NCBI GenBank assembly: GCA_036924285.1
Contig: JAYKYS010000010.1
Location: forward strand, 14,173,001 to 14,237,000
DNA length: 64,000 nucleotides
Direction of reading: 5' to 3'
Source: Asterella californica
Taxonomy: Eukaryota > Streptophyta > Marchantiopsida > Marchantiales > Aytoniaceae
The first letter of the stretch is position 1. Every line of letters starts with the position of its first letter. A program made the position numbers and the translations under genes. Under the pieces are notes generated by a model that was not told the DNA's origin, searched no databases, and saw nothing but the letters and a program-made list of their open reading frames with translations. This document shows positions 45,341 through 56,700 of the stretch, piece by piece.

Positions 45341-46631
45341 ACTTGCTGACTGGGTATTTGAGGCTTCAAGCGTTATATCAAAGACGCAAGGGCCTGCTTC
45401 TTATTATTCAGGAAGAACTTCGTACGTACAGAAACTGTAACAAGGGGGCAGCTTAGGGGCTTGCTTATGCCTGCGATCTGTCGATGGATGGTTTGAGGAT
45501 TTGGGAAGTCCAATACACGCGCGCAAGGTGTCATTAGGTTCATATCTGTGCAGGCTACGCACAGGTTAAGACGGTTTGGGAAGAGACGGATCGGGGAGTG
45601 CGTACTGAGTGAAATTGAGACGCAAGAAGCAAATTTAGTTACCTTTGAGAAGAGATTTCAGTTACCTTTGAAGGAGAGTTGGACCGTTCGGGCCGTTCCG
45701 GAGTCCAAACTTGCTGTCCTTGGATCCATCGGGATCAGAACACCGAGTTCTACAGGAAATTGAAGACGATACGAGTTTTCATCGGACGGTTTGGGAGTTG
45801 TGAGTGAAATTGGCTCGCAAGAAAGCGCTTACATCAGATTTTCGTTCGCCCGCGACTTGAGGTTGGACTGTTCTTCGTGATCGGTGAGCCAAGCTCTTTG
45901 TTCTTGGTGCCTACGCGATCAGGGAGTCTTCATCTACTCATAGGAGAAGACTGTACGTGAATTGGATTGTTGGTTTGGGTGTGGTGAGCAAGTTTGAGCC
46001 GCAAGGAGCTGATTTATGTCAGTTTTTTGCAACCTGCGACCAAATTTCTTGCGTGGTTTTGCAAGGGGAACTCCAAACGACTTGTTTGGAGTCTTGTTGG
46101 GTTCAGGGTAGCTACATCTATCTGCCAGGGAAGACGGATATCAGTTTAGACGATCCGTTTGTGCGGGGTGTGCGGTTTTAAGCCGCAGGGAGGAATTTTT
46201 GAAAGTTCGGTCACCTGCGATCGAAAATCGGCGATATCTCGGCTGTTGGGAGTCGGATCTGAAGGTTTTCTGGGTTAACGAAGTCAGCGGAGGAGACCCT
46301 CTCGACATCTGAAGTCCGTTCAGCGAAAGGAAGAAGTCCACAGATAGGTTTTTTCGGTTTCTTCGCTACGGGTTTTGCTCTTTTGAGTTCGTTAGAGTTC
46401 TGGTTGGCTGTATACAGCTTGTGGTAGCTAGCTTTAGCTAAGAGCTTATACATGGATGTGGTTTGGACTTGGGTTTGGATCGCATGATACTGCTGTGGCT
46501 CTGTTTGTTAACAAAGGGAAGTTTCTACGCTTCGGTGGACCTACGCTTCGGTGGTTTTGGGTCAAGGTTGTGATTCAAGGGTTATTTTTAGAGGCTTTTA
46601 AAGCAGGTTACAGACTGCTCTGGTCTGGTTC
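45341..46631 (+). other. Leader-like non-coding DNA
   Basis: Paragraph-like DNA with recurrent phrases: CGGTTTGGGA at 45571 and 45789, GTGAGTGAAATTG or a variant at 45605 and 45799, CGCAAGAAGC / CGCAAGAAAG at 45623 and 45819. This gives a loose repeat of about 200 bases. Related in style to 6540-7300 and 53860-54300. No gene is seen. Confidence 0.4.
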
Positions 46632-46950
46632 TCAGTTTTGTGCTCTTAGGAGAAAGAACCGACAGTGTACATACATTTGGAGTGTATATATCGAAGCGTT
46701 CGTTTTCGTGGTTGTTTTTCTCTGTCTTGTCTCTGTTTCAGCACACAACATCTCCACAGCCAAGAACCTCACGTTTTCCTGGACATCCTTCACGCAATAT
46801 CCGACACGATAACGTTTCACTCCAAAATGTCCCAACTCCTCATGAGCATGTCGTACTAACTGTGCCCTCTGGGATGGATGTGACACTATCCGTACTCTCC
46901 CATCATCCCACACTCGAAGTACATGTCGTCCTTCTCGTCGAAATCTCTTC
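46632..46950 (-). pseudogene. Gypsy B integrase zinc-finger remnant
   Basis: VWDDGRVRIVSHPSQRAQLVRHAHEELGHFG is the segment ahead of, and the HH part of, the integrase HHCC finger in gypsy elements. The following residues are degenerate: the expected W-W-x-x-M and C-x2-C are only partly readable. The DDE core is missing, and the minus strand runs into unrelated DNA at about 46700. Confidence 0.75.
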
Positions 46951-47223
46951 GCTCATTGAAAGACACGATCTCGCTCCTTGGCACTTACTGTGCCTACCAT
47001 CACGCCAGTACATAGATACTCCATCACGGTCACATCGTCATGGATATCTCATTGGCTTGGAACACCATCTCCACTCTCATGATCTGGAGACTCATCATCT
47101 ACTCTTTGACCAGAGAAAGATACGACTTGGTCCTCCATACTAGAGTTCATGACCAACACACAAAGAAAGGAAGATGCATGCCACCCTGGCACTATCTCCT
47201 CACCAACCTCGTCATGCTGGCCA

Positions 47224-48450
47224 TCAAGCCCCAGTCTGATCCTGCTGACTCGTGCATGTGTTACGACTCAACCCATCAGCATCTAGGTTTGCAACTCCCG
47301 GTCTATGCACTACCTGGAAGTCATACTCTTGTAAGATCAGAGCCCATCGTGTAAGCTTCCATGTAAGCTTATCGGACTCCATCAACCACTTGAGCGGCTG
47401 GTGATCAGTGATGAGAGTAAAAGGGTTCCCAAACAAGTAACATTGGAAGTGTGCAACAGCCCACACTGCAGCTAAACACTCCCCCTCATACGAACTGTAC
47501 CTCGTCTCCGCCGAATTGTTGGAACGACTGACATACGTCCTCACAAACTCCTTTTTCTCATCATCATGCTGAGTCAACACTGCTCCCAGCCCCAACATAC
47601 TCCAATCAGTGTGTAGTTGAAAAGGATGTCCCCTAACGGGTCTCCTGAAGATGGGAACAGATGTCAACCTATCCTTGAGCTCCACAAAAGCTCGCTCCTG
47701 CTCATCTCCCCACTGCCACTCCTGGTCCACCTTCATCAGCTTGGTCAATGGCTTCGTAATTGCACTAAACCCTTTCACGTAAAAGTTCACCAAACCAACA
47801 AATGCTCGAACTCGACTCACATATGTGGGGCACCCAATCCACCTGGGTAGATGATGTGACCCAAATACTCTACCAACTCCTAGAAGAACTTGCACTTCCC
47901 AGGGTGTAACTTCAACCCATGAGCTCTCAACCGCTCGAACACATCCCATAAGTGTCTCTCGTGCTCTTAGCACTATAGACTAAGATGTCGTCAATATAGC
48001 ATCTGATAAAATCCAATCCTGCTAGGATCCTATCCATCACTCTTTGGAATTCAGCAGGGGCGTTTTTCAACCCAAATGGTAAGAACCGCCACTGATACAA
48101 ACAATCCTTGCTGTGAGAGTCAATCCTCCAGAATGTTGTCTTGGGCTTATCTTCTTCTATCATCGGCAACTGATGATACCTTACTCGAAGATCCAAAGTA
48201 CTGAAGACCTTCACATGCCCTACTACATCAAAGATCTCCTCATGTGTCGGCATGACATACTTATCGATACTTGCCGATTGATAAGACGATAGTCTCCACA
48301 CATGCGCCTATCCGTGTAGTTACCATACATATTCTTCTTTGCTGGCATAACTGTGACAGATACATACTCTCCATGCGACATCTCCACCAACCCAGCTTCT
48401 ACCAAGTCTTGAGTCCTACTCTGGATCAAGGTTCTCTCCATGTCACGGTA
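47224..48450 (-). pseudogene. Gypsy B reverse transcriptase and RNase H, frameshifted
   Basis: Three overlapping frames make up one RT-RNase H. 48441-48223 holds the N-terminal fingers (EAGLVEMSHGEYVSVTVMPAK, RRMCGDYRLIN). 48301-47927 holds the palm: KVFSTLDLRVRYHQLP, FLPFGLKNAPAEFQRVMD and the catalytic CYIDD (Y102 of that frame). 47973-47224 holds the connection and RNase H: HTDWSMLGLGAVLTQ, SSYEGECLAAVWA and TDHQPLKWL, ending in VANLDADGLSR. The residues expected for catalysis are present, but at least two frameshifts separate the parts. It belongs to a different gypsy lineage from element A, whose motif is FLDD. Confidence 0.88.
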
Positions 48451-48674
48451 CCTGTAAAGACGTCAAAAGATTGACGTGTCATTAGCCAAGTCAATCCGTA
48501 TAGCCGGTCCCTTCAAGGTACCCAAATTCTTCATACTAAAGACAAAACAATTCCTGTAGCTCTTCAGGAATCTCTGAATTCTTCGTCTCTCTTCTCTTAT
48601 AAGCTTGGGTCCAATCTCCGGCCCCAAGTATCCTCTGTCACCATGCTAGAGGTAGAAGACGAAGTCGTTGACTG
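48451..48674 (-). other. Gypsy B linker between methyltransferase and RT
   Basis: Acidic, low-complexity when read on the minus strand; no domain. Several stops. Confidence 0.4.
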
Positions 48675-48899
48675 CTATCTTGCAACCTCTAGAGCAGTTT
48701 CCTTCTGCTCACCACCAACAACCTCCACCGCTACTGTGCGAAAAACTTCTGCAGTTCTAGTTGCAAGCTCCACACTCTCTCCTATGACATCCCATGATGT
48801 CCAAGGATGACGAACTCCGCGTGCTTCGCCCTCAGCCTTTGTCTCCACCGACCCGGTAGGCAAAGAACTCAAGAGTGTCCGAGCAGTAATACTTGTCAA

Positions 48900-50125
48900 T
48901 CGCATCCGACGCTGCTCAGCCAATCTAAGACTAATAATCAATGTCAAGCAGTTCAAGTCCATTGCTTGACCCAACACTGTGAAGACGTGAAGTCTCTGAC
49001 ATCGAAGCTACTGCTGTGATATCCGTAGGAAAACCCATCGCTCTCTCTCTCTCTCGTCGGCATTGGACTCCACCAACAGTTGTAACCAAGCATCCCACAC
49101 AAGCTTAAGTCATCCATCTCTGTAAGCATATGACGTTGGAAAGCTCACCAAAGTGGGTAACGCTGCCATAGATCGTCCCACTAGGTTCACCACTGTCATG
49201 GTTGATCTATCGACGACTCTCACTACTTGAGATCGTCGTCCTGCATCTAAGATATCATCAATTGTGAGGTGCGCTGGTCGTCTCACTGCATCGTGTGCGT
49301 GCTTGAGCACCTCCCTCGGTAACAAGTTTGTCCACCACAACCGTGGATGATGTGCACGAGATCCCACTCTCGCTGCATCTAACAACACTGCCGGTCCGAT
49401 CCATGACCGCACCTGGTGCACACTCGTCATCATATGTGCACGAGCATCACCGAACAAAGGAACGTTCTCCAAGATGTACGTTGGAGAATCCACTTGATGC
49501 ATCTGGAGATGTCGTAAGATCCGTAACATCTCCCAAAACATCCTAGATCGCGGGTCATGTAAACCCTGACCTCTCCCAGCACGCGTGTGAACTTGACATG
49601 GCCACTCGGCTATCACCAAGTGAATGGTGCCAACAAACGTGAGATCCTGCGCCCCCAGCAGCGAAATATCTGACGGTAATGCTTGTTGGTATCCTCTAAC
49701 AGCTGATATAGACAACAACTCAGATATCTCTACACCAAACGTCCCACGTGACGCAATGAGACGCGTCTTGCGACCTCATCTCTCTCCACATATCAATATC
49801 GCTCTACTTGTATGCCTGCCTGCAATACTGCAGCCAAACCTATGCTGATCCCTCCAAACAGCTCTAGCACACACACATCCTCTTTTGGATATTGCCATGC
49901 AATGAGAGTCGTATTTAACGGTGTTAAGGTCGCAGGGCCAATAACAGGAACACCCCGATGTTCCTCTACTGGCGGTATAAAGGCTTCACTCCAAGCCTGC
50001 TGCACCAACCGATCAGCATACTGCTGCAAATCTCCACTCGAACTCCAGAGTGGAACATCCAAGGCAGATGATACTAACATACTCCACCTCCTCAAAGACT
50101 GGAGTATCCTCCGCATGGGCATTGC
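48900..50125 (-). pseudogene. Cytosine-5 DNA methyltransferase domain within gypsy B
   Basis: C5-MTases transfer methyl from S-adenosylmethionine to cytosine in DNA. Motif I (VLELFGGI, about 49870-49847) and the acidic VERD that follows it are readable, split by a TGA at 49793-49795. Frame 49718-49110 then carries motif IV WPCQ with the catalytic Cys (codon 49598-49596), motif VI LENV (about 49472-49461) and motif VIII RVGSRAHHPRLWWTNL (about 49367-49320). In a further frame, ERERAMGFPT (about 49045-49020) is motif X-like, and VLGQAMDLN near 48970 resembles the C-terminal GxAMxV block. Motif order is canonical, unlike the permuted DRM enzymes, and the RxRxxW motif VIII recalls DNMT3. No PWWP, ADD or BAH region is visible. 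It lies between protease and RT. Frameshifts, two stops and a CT microsatellite inactivate this copy. Confidence 0.87.
49041..49054. repeat. (CT)n microsatellite in methyltransferase motif X
   Basis: Seven CT units directly beside the codons for AMGFPT. Length change here would shift the frame and may explain the frame switch between the DERE and RAMGFP parts. Confidence 0.85.
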
Positions 50126-50261
50126 CCGCTAACAACTCGTCCGATCAAGTGATGACTGAACTAAACCCTGCAACGGATGCCATCGTCTCTGATGTAAGCT
50201 CCTTTATCCCAACTCTAGCATTGAACCGCACTGGTAAGCAGCTCACTCGTCCCTCACCGGA

Positions 50262-50600
50262 CTACCAACCCGGTCTGTAAGATGTTGGCTCCACCAAATA
50301 GTCGATCACGAACCCCATAGGGTATAATACAGCACCTCCAATCAATACATCATAAGACTCTGCGGCCGTAACGATAGCCTTGGCCCTCACCATGGAGCCA
50401 TCCGTGGGATGATCTGGTCGAACTCTCACCGTCAGTAACTCGCATGTCATGTGTAGAGTTGTACCTCCTGATTCCCCTAGAGATGTCTGTAGCTGGAATG
50501 GACATCTCTCCACTTCGGACTTCCTCAGACCCAAACCGATACACGCCGCGTCTCCAACATCAACGGTTGGGCTCTGGAGTCTAACAACACTTTTATGTGG
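50262..50600 (-). pseudogene. Gypsy B aspartic protease, active site altered
   Basis: VLLDSRAQPLML (about 50590-50555) corresponds to the retropepsin active site D-S-G but reads D-S-R: AGA at 50575-50573 where a Gly codon (GGA in close relatives) is expected. After a frameshift the rest follows in 50534-50262, ending with the YDVLIGGAVLYPMGF block, the substrate-side ILG-type motif. The protease would be inactive. Confidence 0.7.
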
Positions 50601-51273
50601 TCAATACACCTTCCCTGAAGGTGCCACCAAACAAAAGATATCACTTCTGTTGTCCAACAAACCACATCTGGTGCCAATCTAGCACGATCAATTGCCGGTC
50701 TAGTTGGTAACTCATCTAGTCTGGCAATCGTCCCTTGTCAAGTACCACTAGTAGTTGTCCTGATCTCCGACTCCATGGACACATCTACCACCTCTCGCTG
50801 AACCACCTCAACACTAGAGGTAACCACATCCTCGCTCTCACTGAGCGTGGCTGCCAACTGGACCACTAGAGCCAAGTTGACTCTCAATGCCCTCATATCC
50901 GTGGCTGAAAATAGTGGGGCTTGCAAAACTGTTGTAGCCGTCCCCAACATTGGATTCGACGTCACGTCTACAGACGTCAAAGATGGACTCGATCACCTCC
51001 ACTCCTGGATGTCGATGCCTCCAACTCCACTACACCATCGGTAGGCCGTTTAGGAAACATAGAAGTGATCCTTAATGCCTCCGATAGAATGAACGACTAA
51101 GGAAGCCTGGTCTGTCTACCAACCTCCCCGCGTTGTGGATCCAACTCCACTTACGCACCTCGTGGCTCAGAGATACGTACTGCACTCCGAGTCACTACCA
51201 TAGATGCCTCAATCTGCGTCACACCAGCCATGAAGTCGAAGTCACCTCCTTCTCTTCCATAAGACATGGAAGC
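50601..51273 (-). other. Gypsy B gag-protease linker
   Basis: The minus strand gives a V/S/E-rich piece (about 50980-50738) without recognised domain. Confidence 0.4.
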
Positions 51274-52672
51274 TTATGTTCCACCAGATCTCTGCTGAGC
51301 CATAGCCATACTAGCTATCCTCTCCTCCAACTGCTCAATCTGAGCAACCATACCTGCTTCTGACATCGTAGCAGACAATGGACCGACTGGTCCTCTCCCA
51401 GGTGCTGGACCTCTACCTCCAACTCGATCACCACGACCTCCCTGAGCTCCTCCGCCTCGTCCACGATCAGCATTCCCTTGTCGTAGCTCGGGATGGAGAT
51501 CAAAACAACGGTCACTATTGTGACCTGGTCGTCCGCAATGCTCACGCTGCCTAGACACCGCTTGAGACGTCCCAGATGTCTCATAACTACCTCTCCTTTG
51601 TAGACAATCCTTCTGCTGATGAGGACCATCACACGTCCAGCAAGGACCTGCTTGCTGCTGACTAGAGAAGGACGGCATGGGCTTCTGCCCACCAGATCCT
51701 CCAACACCTCCATGGGGATCATGAATGTTCAGCACGATCCTTACCACCACCACCACCACGCTGTTGCGCAGCCTGTGATCCTCGAGAAGAGGAGGTCGCC
51801 TGTGATGCGTCCCTGCTGAACGCAGCAGTCACCACCTCTCCTCTACCATGTTGAGCTCTATCCGCTCAACCAAACCAAAGACAACCGCCAATGTCGGAAC
51901 GGTGTCTCTAAGGAGAGTGGCATCTCTGACTCTCCTACGCAGCTCCTTGTCTAGTATCCCATACCAGAACTGGACTGCTTGTGCTTCTGTCACCCCTTGG
52001 GTAACGTTGATTAACCGCCTCATGCGAGTAAACGTCTCACGTAGGCTCTCTCCAGTCCTCCGCTGGAACTCCTACAGGCTCTTCAACTTGTCGGTCCGCA
52101 CACCCTGATAGTTCTTCTTCAAACAGGGAAGAACTGAACCACAGGGTTAAACCCTGAAGGTATCCCGCTTGCACTACCACCTGCTCCACTACTAGTGGAC
52201 GCACCGCTGGTAGTAGGTACTCCGTCATCTGTGGATGTACCACTGAACTAGTAGATGCTACGCCTCCTAAAACTGCACCAGTAGTGATAGAAACGTAGTT
52301 GGGAGACCAATGTTGTCTCCACAACTCAATCACAACACCATAGTCTCGTCTGAACTCGTGGTAATCGTCCATCGGCGGTCCCTCCAAGTGCTGAAACAAA
52401 CCCTTCCACGCCATGAAAGGTGTAAACAGTTATGGGTTTCGCATCGACTGCAGATCGCACCAACTGTCGAACTCTTGGATGAAGTCATCCAGCTCGATGA
52501 TACCCACCGCACCCGAGTAACGTCGAGGCCCCTTCGTGGCCTCATAGATCTCGTCCATGTCCCACAATAATGATGTGGTGACACTAGACTCACCACTAGA
52601 AAACCCACTGTTTGCGTCTGACTCGTCCTCTGGAACAACCAACGGCAATGATGTAGGTAGTCGGTACCTCAT
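51274..52672 (-). pseudogene. Gypsy B gag with zinc knuckles, frameshifted
   Basis: Order on the minus strand: an acidic start (PEDESDAN, 52672-52430), a gag core (MAWKGLFQHLEGPPMDDYHEFRRD, 52414-52037), an FWYGILD-LRRRV segment (52023-51829), then a G/R-rich tail with zinc knuckles (51759-51274). Knuckle 1 is CWTCDGPHQQKDC (CX2CX3HX4C). Knuckle 2, REHCGRPGHNSDRC, lacks its first Cys (Arg instead). At least three frame changes show that it is dead. Confidence 0.8.
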
Positions 52673-53173
52673 CCCACTCCGTGTATACCCACTATCCGAG
52701 AAGTCCCCACCAGAACCTCCCGAGAACTCCGTGGTGATAGAATCTCATGGACACACTCTCCAACCAGAATGTCGAAATCTCCTTCATCACCGTAACTACA
52801 ACTTGCTTATCTCCGCTCCTACTGAGCTCACCTATCCTCTACTAGGACAGTCAAGATAAGGACAACCTGTACCTGCCATCACCGCAAGCAGTCTCTCACT
52901 GTCTGTTGGTCGTCACTCCAACTGCACCGTGAGAGAAACAAAGATAGTCTGACTGGTCATCACTTCAGCGTCACTACCGACAGCACACTAGAGTGAACTC
53001 ACTCCGGAAATCAAGCGCCAACACAAGTAAACGCGGCGCACAAATAGGAAGCAGAATATGGAGGGGTTCCAACCACAAGAAATCCAAACGATAACCCTCC
53101 ACACTCAAACATTCACATAAAGAGAAACCCAACCCCACCCGGCTGACGCGTCTTCTTCGGTGACCACATGTAC
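52673..53173 (-). other. Gypsy B 5' leader
   Basis: DNA between the primer site and gag. No frame of note. Confidence 0.4.
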
Positions 53174-53189
53174 AATATATGACCACCAA
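53174..53189 (-). other. Candidate primer-binding site of gypsy B
   Basis: Minus strand TGGTGGTCATATATTG, one base from the LTR end at 53191. It starts with TGG as expected; tRNA not identified. Confidence 0.4.
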
Positions 53190-53487
53190 TTGTCATAACC
53201 TGCACTTAAGGTCACTACCTAGATGTCTACACCTCTAGTAGCTCCAAAAATATCTACTTGGTAGCTCTACTAGCTCAACCAAGACAACTGCCACCAACAG
53301 TCTCCATACGCATCTTTATGATATATGCAAACACTACCACAACAGCAGCTTCCCCTAGTACCTTGGGGTCACCACTTCTCTAGGAACGTGCGAGAAGGTC
53401 TCCTACTACCTTAAACCAGTCCCTAAGTACTTGCACGCATCCCTGTAAGACACCAAGAGCTATTGGTCTAGTGGTACAACCAAAGCT

Positions 53488-53575
53488 AAGACTACAGAGT
53501 TAAGCGTCCAAGTCCTGAAATAATGTTGAGATGGGTGACCTATTGGTTTTACACTTCCCACACAACTGAAATTTG
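53488..53575 (+). promoter_or_regulatory. 5S rRNA-like internal Pol III promoter in the LTR
   Basis: AGTTAAGCGT (53498-53507, 5S A-box) and GATGGGTGACCT (53530-53541, 5S C-box) are identical to plant 5S rRNA. The 22 bases between them equal the spacing in 5S. Preceding ACTACAG fits the 5S ACTCCGCAG. Flanks diverge, so this is not a 5S gene. Cassandra TRIM elements are known to carry 5S promoters in LTRs. Here the motif runs antisense to gypsy B. Confidence 0.75.
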
Positions 53576-53579
53576 GATA

Positions 53580-53765
53580 CCTGTCTCACGCACGCACGCA
53601 AGCAGGCTTGCGGCGGGCGCGGGCTCAGGCTCAGGCTCCGCTCCGCCTCCGCACTCTTGCACTCCGCTCTCACGCCTCCGCACTCACGCACCTCTGCTCC
53701 TCGAAGCCTCCTAACGCACTCCACACCTCGACACTTCCGCTCACTCTCCGCTCCGCTCCGTTTGG
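53580..53765. repeat. GC-rich low-complexity stretch (CTCCG / CACGCA words)
   Basis: CACGCACGCACG, CTCAGGCTCAGGCTCCG and CTCCGCTCCG repeat irregularly over about 185 bases, well above the GC level of the surroundings. Confidence 0.8.
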
Positions 53766-54515
53766 AGTAGAGTAGACCTCTGACCAAACACCACAAGAAG
53801 GACGAGTACGACGAGGACACACCCAAAACAGCAACTCAAAGGTCGAAATTGCACTCCAAATGATCGAAATCAGCCAAATTGACACTCACAGACGTTTACG
53901 TCAGATATCGGACTAACCCGTGATCTTCTTCAGCTTGTAACTCCGTCGATCCTTCATCAAATCGAACGCTTTTTGGTGCGTTGGAATCGTCTTCCGAGCG
54001 CACACCTATTGCACTCTTCAGAACCAAAGATTTTCGACCCACGCCAACCTGACACTCGTCAACGCACTTCTGCAGACCTCAAATCCGTCACCAAAACCCG
54101 TCACCAGAAACTTCGACTTGTCATAACTCACAAACTGCTCGACCAAACTTCGTGAAACTTCATGCACTAGTACCGTCTTCCCAGCGCGCTTCCAACGAGC
54201 CCACATCAGTCTGACATTGTCGACTATTTCGTCTGTCACGCCCAAAGACGCACTTCAGTTCGAAACAGGTCACTTCTACACATTCCGTCAAATTTCAGCA
54301 GCGCTTCTGCACTACCTCACCACCAAATCGACTGAGAACAAGTTCAGATGACACCCATCCGCACAGCGATCGATCACAACACCAAAACGAACCACTCCAC
54401 GCACACGCGCATCTGCAAATCGAAGATACCAACGATTTGCCAACTCCGGAGATACCACCGGCAGCAATCCGCGACTGAAATCCATCAACCAGGCCTCGCA
54501 ATATGAGTTCTTCAA

Positions 54516-54543
54516 GTGATAACAAGGTATGTACTCACTCCAC
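54516..54543. repeat. 28-bp block shared with the left end of element A
   Basis: Starts GTGATAACAAGGTATGTACT; 26 of 28 bases match 32628-32655. Confidence 0.7.
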
Positions 54544-55520
54544 CATACCAACCGGCACTAGATAATCACTACAGTCGAGCCAAATCCACTCTGTGCTCGT
54601 AGAGAATCCAGATTTCACTCACGAGACTACCCACCATAGCCAGGAGCTTGAAGGCTCAACTTGAAGAACTGAGGTCTCCAAGCCCTACCTGCGAAGTATA
54701 CCCCTTGTGGACACTCCCACCAACTTGCCCTAACTGCATTAACGACCTTATCGAGATTCCCCACTTCGCACTCGGTCAACCTAGTTGAGTAGCCAGACTA
54801 ACGTGACAACTTTTATTTATTTATAAGTAAATAAAAGTAATGTTTACTTCATTACTTTTATCTGAGCAATGAAAGTAAAAAAATACTTGGATAATAATTT
54901 GTTTACTTTCAATTATTATCCGGGCAAAAATAATAATTTAAAGTAAACAAATTTATCTATAAGAATATTAAAAAGAAATCCTCACTAACATACGAAATCT
55001 TAATCCCATCAAGAAAGCATTAGAGAGCGATTTGACACTCGTAATGTTGGAAAGCAAATTAGAGTTTCTTAACATTTGAATAAATATGCATCCAAACTGT
55101 AGTTCTAGGAAAACAGAGGAAAGTGACAAATGTTTAACCAAAATAATCACGAGCAATTGGTTGATAATAGTTTTCAAAAATCATTAGTGAAAAATGTAAT
55201 GTACTAAAGCGCACAATCACGAAGAAAGGTACTGCTTGACAGAGTTTACAAATTGTGACTTGTGTCAAAGTTTTTTAAATTAGCTTCGCTGAGTTTAAAG
55301 TGCTAGATTTAAATCACTAAATTTATAACCCACTTGGTAACTTGATTATACATACTCACTTCAGTTATACAAAACCTATAAGTGACTCACTTGAACATAA
55401 CCTTTCTCTGGTATAAAGATATGTGACTCCCACGAGTACACATACTTTTAATTTATAAGCTTTAATTAATAGCCTAACACCTTCTAAGAAAAAAATTTAT
55501 TACATAACTTAAAGCTCTTT

Positions 55521-55560
55521 GCATATTCCCCTCTTCCGAACTTGGAAGAGATGAAATATG
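55521..55560. repeat. Small palindrome, GCATATTC family
   Basis: GCATATTCCCCTCTTCC, GAACTT, GGAAGAGATGAAATATG: arms pair over CTCTTCC/GGAAGAG and CATATT/AATATG. Nearly the reverse complement of 25101-25141. Confidence 0.65.
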
Positions 55561-55679
55561 TAATAATAATAATTTTATTATTTCTAAATTCTTTCGGAGT
55601 ATAATATTTCACGTAACTTAGCATGCTCTACTTAGTGTTTTTGCGGGCATTATTTGTACAAAAAGCATATTGAAACATT

Positions 55680-55714
55680 CATGCACATTTGCCTTCTCCA
55701 TCAAAAACATATGT
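55680..55714. repeat. Partial member of the palindrome family
   Basis: CATGCACATTTGCCTTCTCCATC has the left-arm pattern (also at 59686 and 61629); the right arm is lost. Confidence 0.35.
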
Positions 55715-56683
55715 AAAGGTTAGGTAATAAATTAAACTCACTCTGAATTAATGTATAAACAGCTTCAGGTTCTCAGACTTGTATCTTTAGGAACGCGTAT
55801 GTGTACTCATGCCTTATGGTCTATATGCTTGTCTGTCCGTGTTTCCAAGCATGCACTAATGGTTAATATTTATAACTATTTTTGATTATTTTCATCCACT
55901 CAATATATGAATCTTATTGAACATCTATATTTTTTCTGATATCATCAAAAAATAAAAATTCTCCTGAAGTTCATCGAGCATGCATATTCATTTTACACGA
56001 GACGGATATACAAGGGTTCAATTTATTCCCTAACCTTATCGTTAAGAAAAAGTTGGATAACAAATTCATTTGTTTTTGTTAGCAGCCTCTCACACTTTTA
56101 GTTTCTAAAATGTGTTTGTATGCATTCGCTTATGGGTTATGTTCGGGTTGTCTTGCAACTCTAGGTGTGGTTGTTATTTAAATTTATTTTTCTTTAATAT
56201 TTTAGTACAAAATTTCTAAATTATATCTATAAAATTTTTAACACAAAATATGAGCAAAAGTCTCAGAAGTTAGTCTACCATACATAGATTCACTATGTCC
56301 GTTTGATGAACATAGAGAATATATCTACATCTCTATTTATATATGTTACCGGAGCTTTGGACAAGAGTGGAGGAAGAACAACAACTGTGGAGAGAAGGAG
56401 GTAAATATTCATGTGGGATTGGCAGTGACAAGGGTTTTACTTTGTCCTTCAGAACGGTGTATTAGTTTTAATTCAGAAGATAGCTTTATGAGGTTCAAGT
56501 ATAACACATGTTAGAGATATTTGTTTTATCATTTTGGGTTTGCAAGATGACTGTTGCTTGCTCTGTTTTTGCAGGTACGATTATATTTATTTTTAAAAAA
56601 TATACATAGTAGATTCCTTTCATTTCATGGGCTCTCTGGGGATTCCGTGCCTCCGGTGCAAGTGTCAAGACGGTAGACGGTAA

Positions 56684-56700
56684 TATATATATATATATAT
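56684..56700. repeat. (TA)n microsatellite
   Basis: Alternating TA run at the end of the line before AACTTCAG. Confidence 0.9.

Larger units (their letters stand above)
53191..54808 (-). mobile_element. 5' LTR of gypsy B
   Basis: Begins TGTCATAACC and ends CGTGACA, so it has perfect 5-bp inverted termini TGTCA/TGACA with TG...CA ends, 1618 bp. It lies just upstream of the gag-side primer site and is followed on the right by unrelated AT-rich DNA. It contains a 5S-like motif, a GC-rich low-complexity stretch and leader-like DNA. The 3' LTR was not found left of 46.6 kb, so the element is truncated. Confidence 0.65.

Noticed and set aside
46640..47143. 167-codon plus-strand frame
   Set aside because: It is antisense to the gypsy B integrase finger and linker; no domain.
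53488..53575. Functional 5S rRNA gene
   Set aside because: Only the promoter core is conserved; the 5' and 3' stems of 5S are missing.
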